A stretch of DNA of 8,504 nt from Limnohabitans sp. (GTDB taxonomy: Bacteria; Pseudomonadota; Gammaproteobacteria; Burkholderiales; Burkholderiaceae_C), in NCBI GenBank assembly GCA_023260735.1, contig JALQUL010000453.1, positions 1-8,504 of the forward strand, written 5' to 3'. Position 1 is the stretch's first letter; every line of letters begins with the position of its first letter. The position numbers and the translations under genes were made by a program. Shown piece after piece: positions 6,769-8,504 of the stretch. The notes beneath the pieces are model-generated. The model searched no databases. It saw only the letters and a list, made by a program, of their open reading frames with translations, and had not been told where the DNA came from.

Positions 6769-7566
6769 ATGACAGATATCCTCCAAAAAATTGTAGAAGT
6801 TAAACAGCAAGAATTAATCACTGCTCAGCGTAAAATGAGTCTTGAAGCGATCAAAGCAGATGCCTATTCAAGACTCACCACTCGTGATTTTGTGGGGGCT
6901 ATTCAAAAGAAAATTGAAGCTGGAAAACTGGCTGTTATTGCCGAAATTAAAAAAGCTAGTCCATCTAAAGGCGTGATTCGTTCTTATTTCGAACCTGCCG
7001 ATATTGCTCAAAGTTATGCTGAAAACGGTGCTGCTTGTTTATCAGTACTCACCGATCAACAATTTTTTCAGGGTGAAAAAGATTATTTAAGGCAAGCTAG
7101 GGCTTCTTGCCATTTACCAGTTTTACGTAAAGATTTTATTATTGATGCTTACCAAGTTTATGAGTCTAGGGCGATGGGGGCAGACTGTGTCTTATTGATT
7201 GCCTCTATTTTGACTGACGCGCAAATGAAAGAGTTTGAAGCCATTGCAATTGATTTAGGTATGGCGGTTTTGGTTGAAGTACACGATGAAGCAGAATTTG
7301 ACAGAGCGATTCAATTAAAAACACCATTAATTGGTGTGAACAATCGAAATCTTCGCACTTTTGAGGTAAGTCTAGATGTAAGCGTAGCCTTATCTAAAAA
7401 ATTACCAGCTGGCAAGATTTTAGTTGCTGAATCTGGAGTTGCTACTCCTGAAGATGTCGCTTTTTTATCAGAGCAAGCACAAGCTAAAACATTTTTAGTT
7501 GGTGAAGCTTTTATGAGGGAACCCGATCCTGGCAAGGCACTTAATGATTTGTTTGCAACCGCCTAA
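6769..7566 (+). CDS. trpC: Indole-3-glycerol phosphate synthase
   Basis: A 265-residue single-function TrpC, a TIM barrel that decarboxylates and cyclises 1-(2-carboxyphenylamino)-1-deoxyribulose 5-phosphate to indole-3-glycerol phosphate. Catalytic residues seen in the family are present: Glu59 and Lys61 in IAEIKKASPSKG (57-68), Lys121 in LRKDFIID (119-126), Glu170 in VLVEVH and Asn191 in GVNNRNL; the phosphate-binding VAESGV follows near the C terminus. It is not fused to TrpF, unlike the enterobacterial protein. It starts 7 bases after trpD with only a weak Shine-Dalgarno, so reinitiation from trpD is likely. It is the last tryptophan gene in this cluster; TrpF, TrpB and TrpA must be encoded elsewhere, as is usual in Betaproteobacteria. 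Confidence 0.97.
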   Translation: MTDILQKIVEVKQQELITAQRKMSLEAIKADAYSRLTTRDFVGAIQKKIEAGKLAVIAEIKKASPSKGVIRSYFEPADIAQSYAENGAACLSVLTDQQFFQGEKDYLRQARASCHLPVLRKDFIIDAYQVYESRAMGADCVLLIASILTDAQMKEFEAIAIDLGMAVLVEVHDEAEFDRAIQLKTPLIGVNNRNLRTFEVSLDVSVALSKKLPAGKILVAESGVATPEDVAFLSEQAQAKTFLVGEAFMREPDPGKALNDLFATA

Positions 7567-7597
7567 AAAGGCACAATAAAGCTAAAGGTGCTTCATA

Positions 7598-7625
7598 CTG
7601 ACGTCATCTAGGCATTCGCTATATT
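7598..7625 (+). promoter_or_regulatory. Candidate promoter of ung
   Basis: CTGACG (7598-7603) and TATATT (7620-7625) with a 16-base spacer resemble -35 and -10 boxes. The 8-bp palindrome TGACGTCA (7599-7606) overlaps the -35 box. Transcription would start near 7632, so ung could be expressed apart from the trp genes. Weak evidence. Confidence 0.3.
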
Positions 7626-7637
7626 ATTTAAAATTGG

Positions 7638-8405
7638 GTGATTGATTTGCAATATCCTATGTTTGATGAAACAGTTCCTAATGGAGCTAATGTGGCTAGC
7701 TTGCAACAGTGGCCCCCCAGCTTAAAAGAGGTAAAGTCAGATTGGCTACCAGTGCTCACTGAGTTTTTTGAGTCAGCGGTAGGCAAAAAGCTCAATGACA
7801 AAATAATAAATGCCTTAGAGCAAGGTTGTATTATTTACCCACCCGATCCACTTAGGGCATTTAAGTTATTAGCTTTAAAAGATGTAAAAGTGGTTATTTT
7901 GGGGCAGGATCCCTATCACACACCAGGAATGGCAGACGGATTAGCATTTTCAGCTTCAAAAAGCAAAAAAATCCCACCCTCTCTTAGGAATATTTTAAAA
8001 GAGTTAGACAGAGACTTGGGTGGCCAGCGTCTAAAAGAGCAAAAAACTGATTTAAGCCATTGGCTTGAACAAGGCGTTTTATTAATCAATGCAGTTTTTA
8101 CAGTAGAACAAGGCAAAGCAGGCTCACATGCCGATTGGGGATGGCAAGATTTAAGCGATGAATTGATTAAATTATTAGCAAAATCAAAAGAATATAAAAT
8201 TTTTATGCTGTGGGGTGCATTTGCACAGCAAAAAGAGAGTATCATTACGCTTGTTGATTCAAGTGAAAGGCATTTATGTCTAAGGGCTAACCACCCGTCA
8301 CCTTTATCAGCTGCAAAAGGCACAAGTCCTTTTGTAAATTGTTCGCATTTTAGTAAAGCTAACACTTTCCTAAAAACCAACTACAAATTAACAGTAAATT
8401 GGTAA
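7638..8405 (+). CDS. ung: Uracil-DNA glycosylase, family 1
   Basis: A 255-residue family-1 uracil-DNA glycosylase, which removes uracil from DNA as the first step of base-excision repair. The water-activating loop GQDPYH has the catalytic Asp91, with Tyr93 blocking thymine, and GLAFS (101-105) carries the stacking Phe104. PPS (about 112-114), GVLLINAVFTV with the uracil-specific Asn, and the DNA-intercalation loop HPSPLS with His219 are all present. The residue before that loop is Asn (ANHPSPLS), where E. coli has Pro. The N-terminal extension of about 35 residues is poorly conserved. The frame can begin at GTG 7638 or at ATG 7659 (MFDETVP); neither has a convincing ribosome binding site, so the start is uncertain. 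It follows trpC by 71 bases; its role is unrelated to tryptophan and it probably has its own promoter. Confidence 0.95.
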   Translation: MIDLQYPMFDETVPNGANVASLQQWPPSLKEVKSDWLPVLTEFFESAVGKKLNDKIINALEQGCIIYPPDPLRAFKLLALKDVKVVILGQDPYHTPGMADGLAFSASKSKKIPPSLRNILKELDRDLGGQRLKEQKTDLSHWLEQGVLLINAVFTVEQGKAGSHADWGWQDLSDELIKLLAKSKEYKIFMLWGAFAQQKESIITLVDSSERHLCLRANHPSPLSAAKGTSPFVNCSHFSKANTFLKTNYKLTVNW

Positions 8406-8431
8406 AGTGCTAGCAAAAAGTTTAAAAACAG

Positions 8432-8440
8432 TGGCATAAT
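8432..8440 (+). promoter_or_regulatory. Candidate extended -10 promoter of the tRNA-Tyr gene
   Basis: TGGCATAAT (8432-8440) fits an extended -10 element (TGn followed by CATAAT) and would start transcription near 8447, about nine bases before the tRNA. TAGCAA (8411-8416), 18 bases upstream, is a poor -35 box. Confidence 0.4.
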
Positions 8441-8455
8441 ATGCGGCTGAGTGTT

Positions 8456-8504
8456 GGAGAGGTGGCCGAGTGGTTAATGGCAGCAGACTGTAAATCTGCC
8501 CTCT
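8456..8504 (+). tRNA. tRNA-Tyr (GUA), 3-prime part cut by the window end
   Basis: The first 49 bases of a tRNA: acceptor strand GGAGAGG (8456-8462), a D arm with GAGTGGTTAATGG, anticodon stem GCAGA/TCTGC (8483-8487 and 8495-8499) and loop CTGTAAA with anticodon GTA at 8490-8492, which reads tyrosine codons. The sequence stops at the start of the long variable arm expected for this class II tRNA. In Burkholderiales this gene usually leads a tRNA-Tyr/Gly/Thr/tuf cluster, which would lie just outside. Confidence 0.95.

Noticed and set aside
7569..7593. Stem-loop after trpC as a terminator
   Set aside because: The stem is only about six pairs with a G-U and a 13-base loop, and no T-run follows, so I do not call a terminator.
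7599..7606. TGACGTCA palindrome upstream of ung as an operator
   Set aside because: A single 8-bp palindrome may occur by chance and no second copy or known regulator supports it.
7916..8380. 154-codon minus-strand frame opposite ung
   Set aside because: It lies wholly within the well-conserved ung gene, is rich in Cys and Ser, and has no domain; it is an antisense shadow.

Overview
The window looks like a piece of a betaproteobacterial chromosome, most probably order Burkholderiales and of low to moderate GC (a Polynucleobacter-like lineage is my best guess). The reasons are the 23S rRNA tail, the 5S rRNA sequence, the separate trpE and trpG genes with no trpF/trpB/trpA beside them, and a tRNA-Tyr at the right edge. 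In Burkholderiales such a tRNA-Tyr usually opens the tRNA/tuf/secE/nusG cluster. The genus is an inference. The class is well supported.

Left part (1-590): the 3-prime end of a 23S rRNA gene, a 23S-5S spacer of about 220 bases with three clear hairpins and no tRNA, a complete 5S rRNA gene, and a textbook intrinsic terminator that closes the rRNA operon. Middle-left (590-1300): a gene-poor stretch with three AATATT blocks phased at exactly 10 bp, then a small orphan helix-turn-helix protein of IS3-OrfA type with no partner transposase gene. Next, on the minus strand (1305-2243), a complete metallo-beta-lactamase-fold hydrolase.

Right part (2244-8405): a GC-rich, structured leader precedes a plus-strand operon trpE-trpG-ltaE-trpD-trpC. 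TrpE and TrpG make anthranilate from chorismate and glutamine, TrpD adds phosphoribosyl, and TrpC closes the indole ring to give indole-3-glycerol phosphate. The later enzymes (TrpF, TrpB, TrpA) are not here. An L-threonine aldolase gene sits between trpG and trpD, tightly spaced with its own ribosome binding site. This is the oddest point of the operon and may tie tryptophan synthesis to glycine/serine supply. ung (uracil-DNA glycosylase) follows after 71 bases with a promoter-like sequence and a GTG start. A tRNA-Tyr gene is cut by the window end.

The most interesting item is the trpE leader (about 2350-2535). It holds a possible short leader peptide with a Trp-Pro-Trp run whose Trp codons lie in a hairpin loop, a strong 11-bp hairpin downstream, and mutually exclusive pairings, but no classical U-run terminator. 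I did not see a clearly new multi-gene system; the coding genes all belong to known families.
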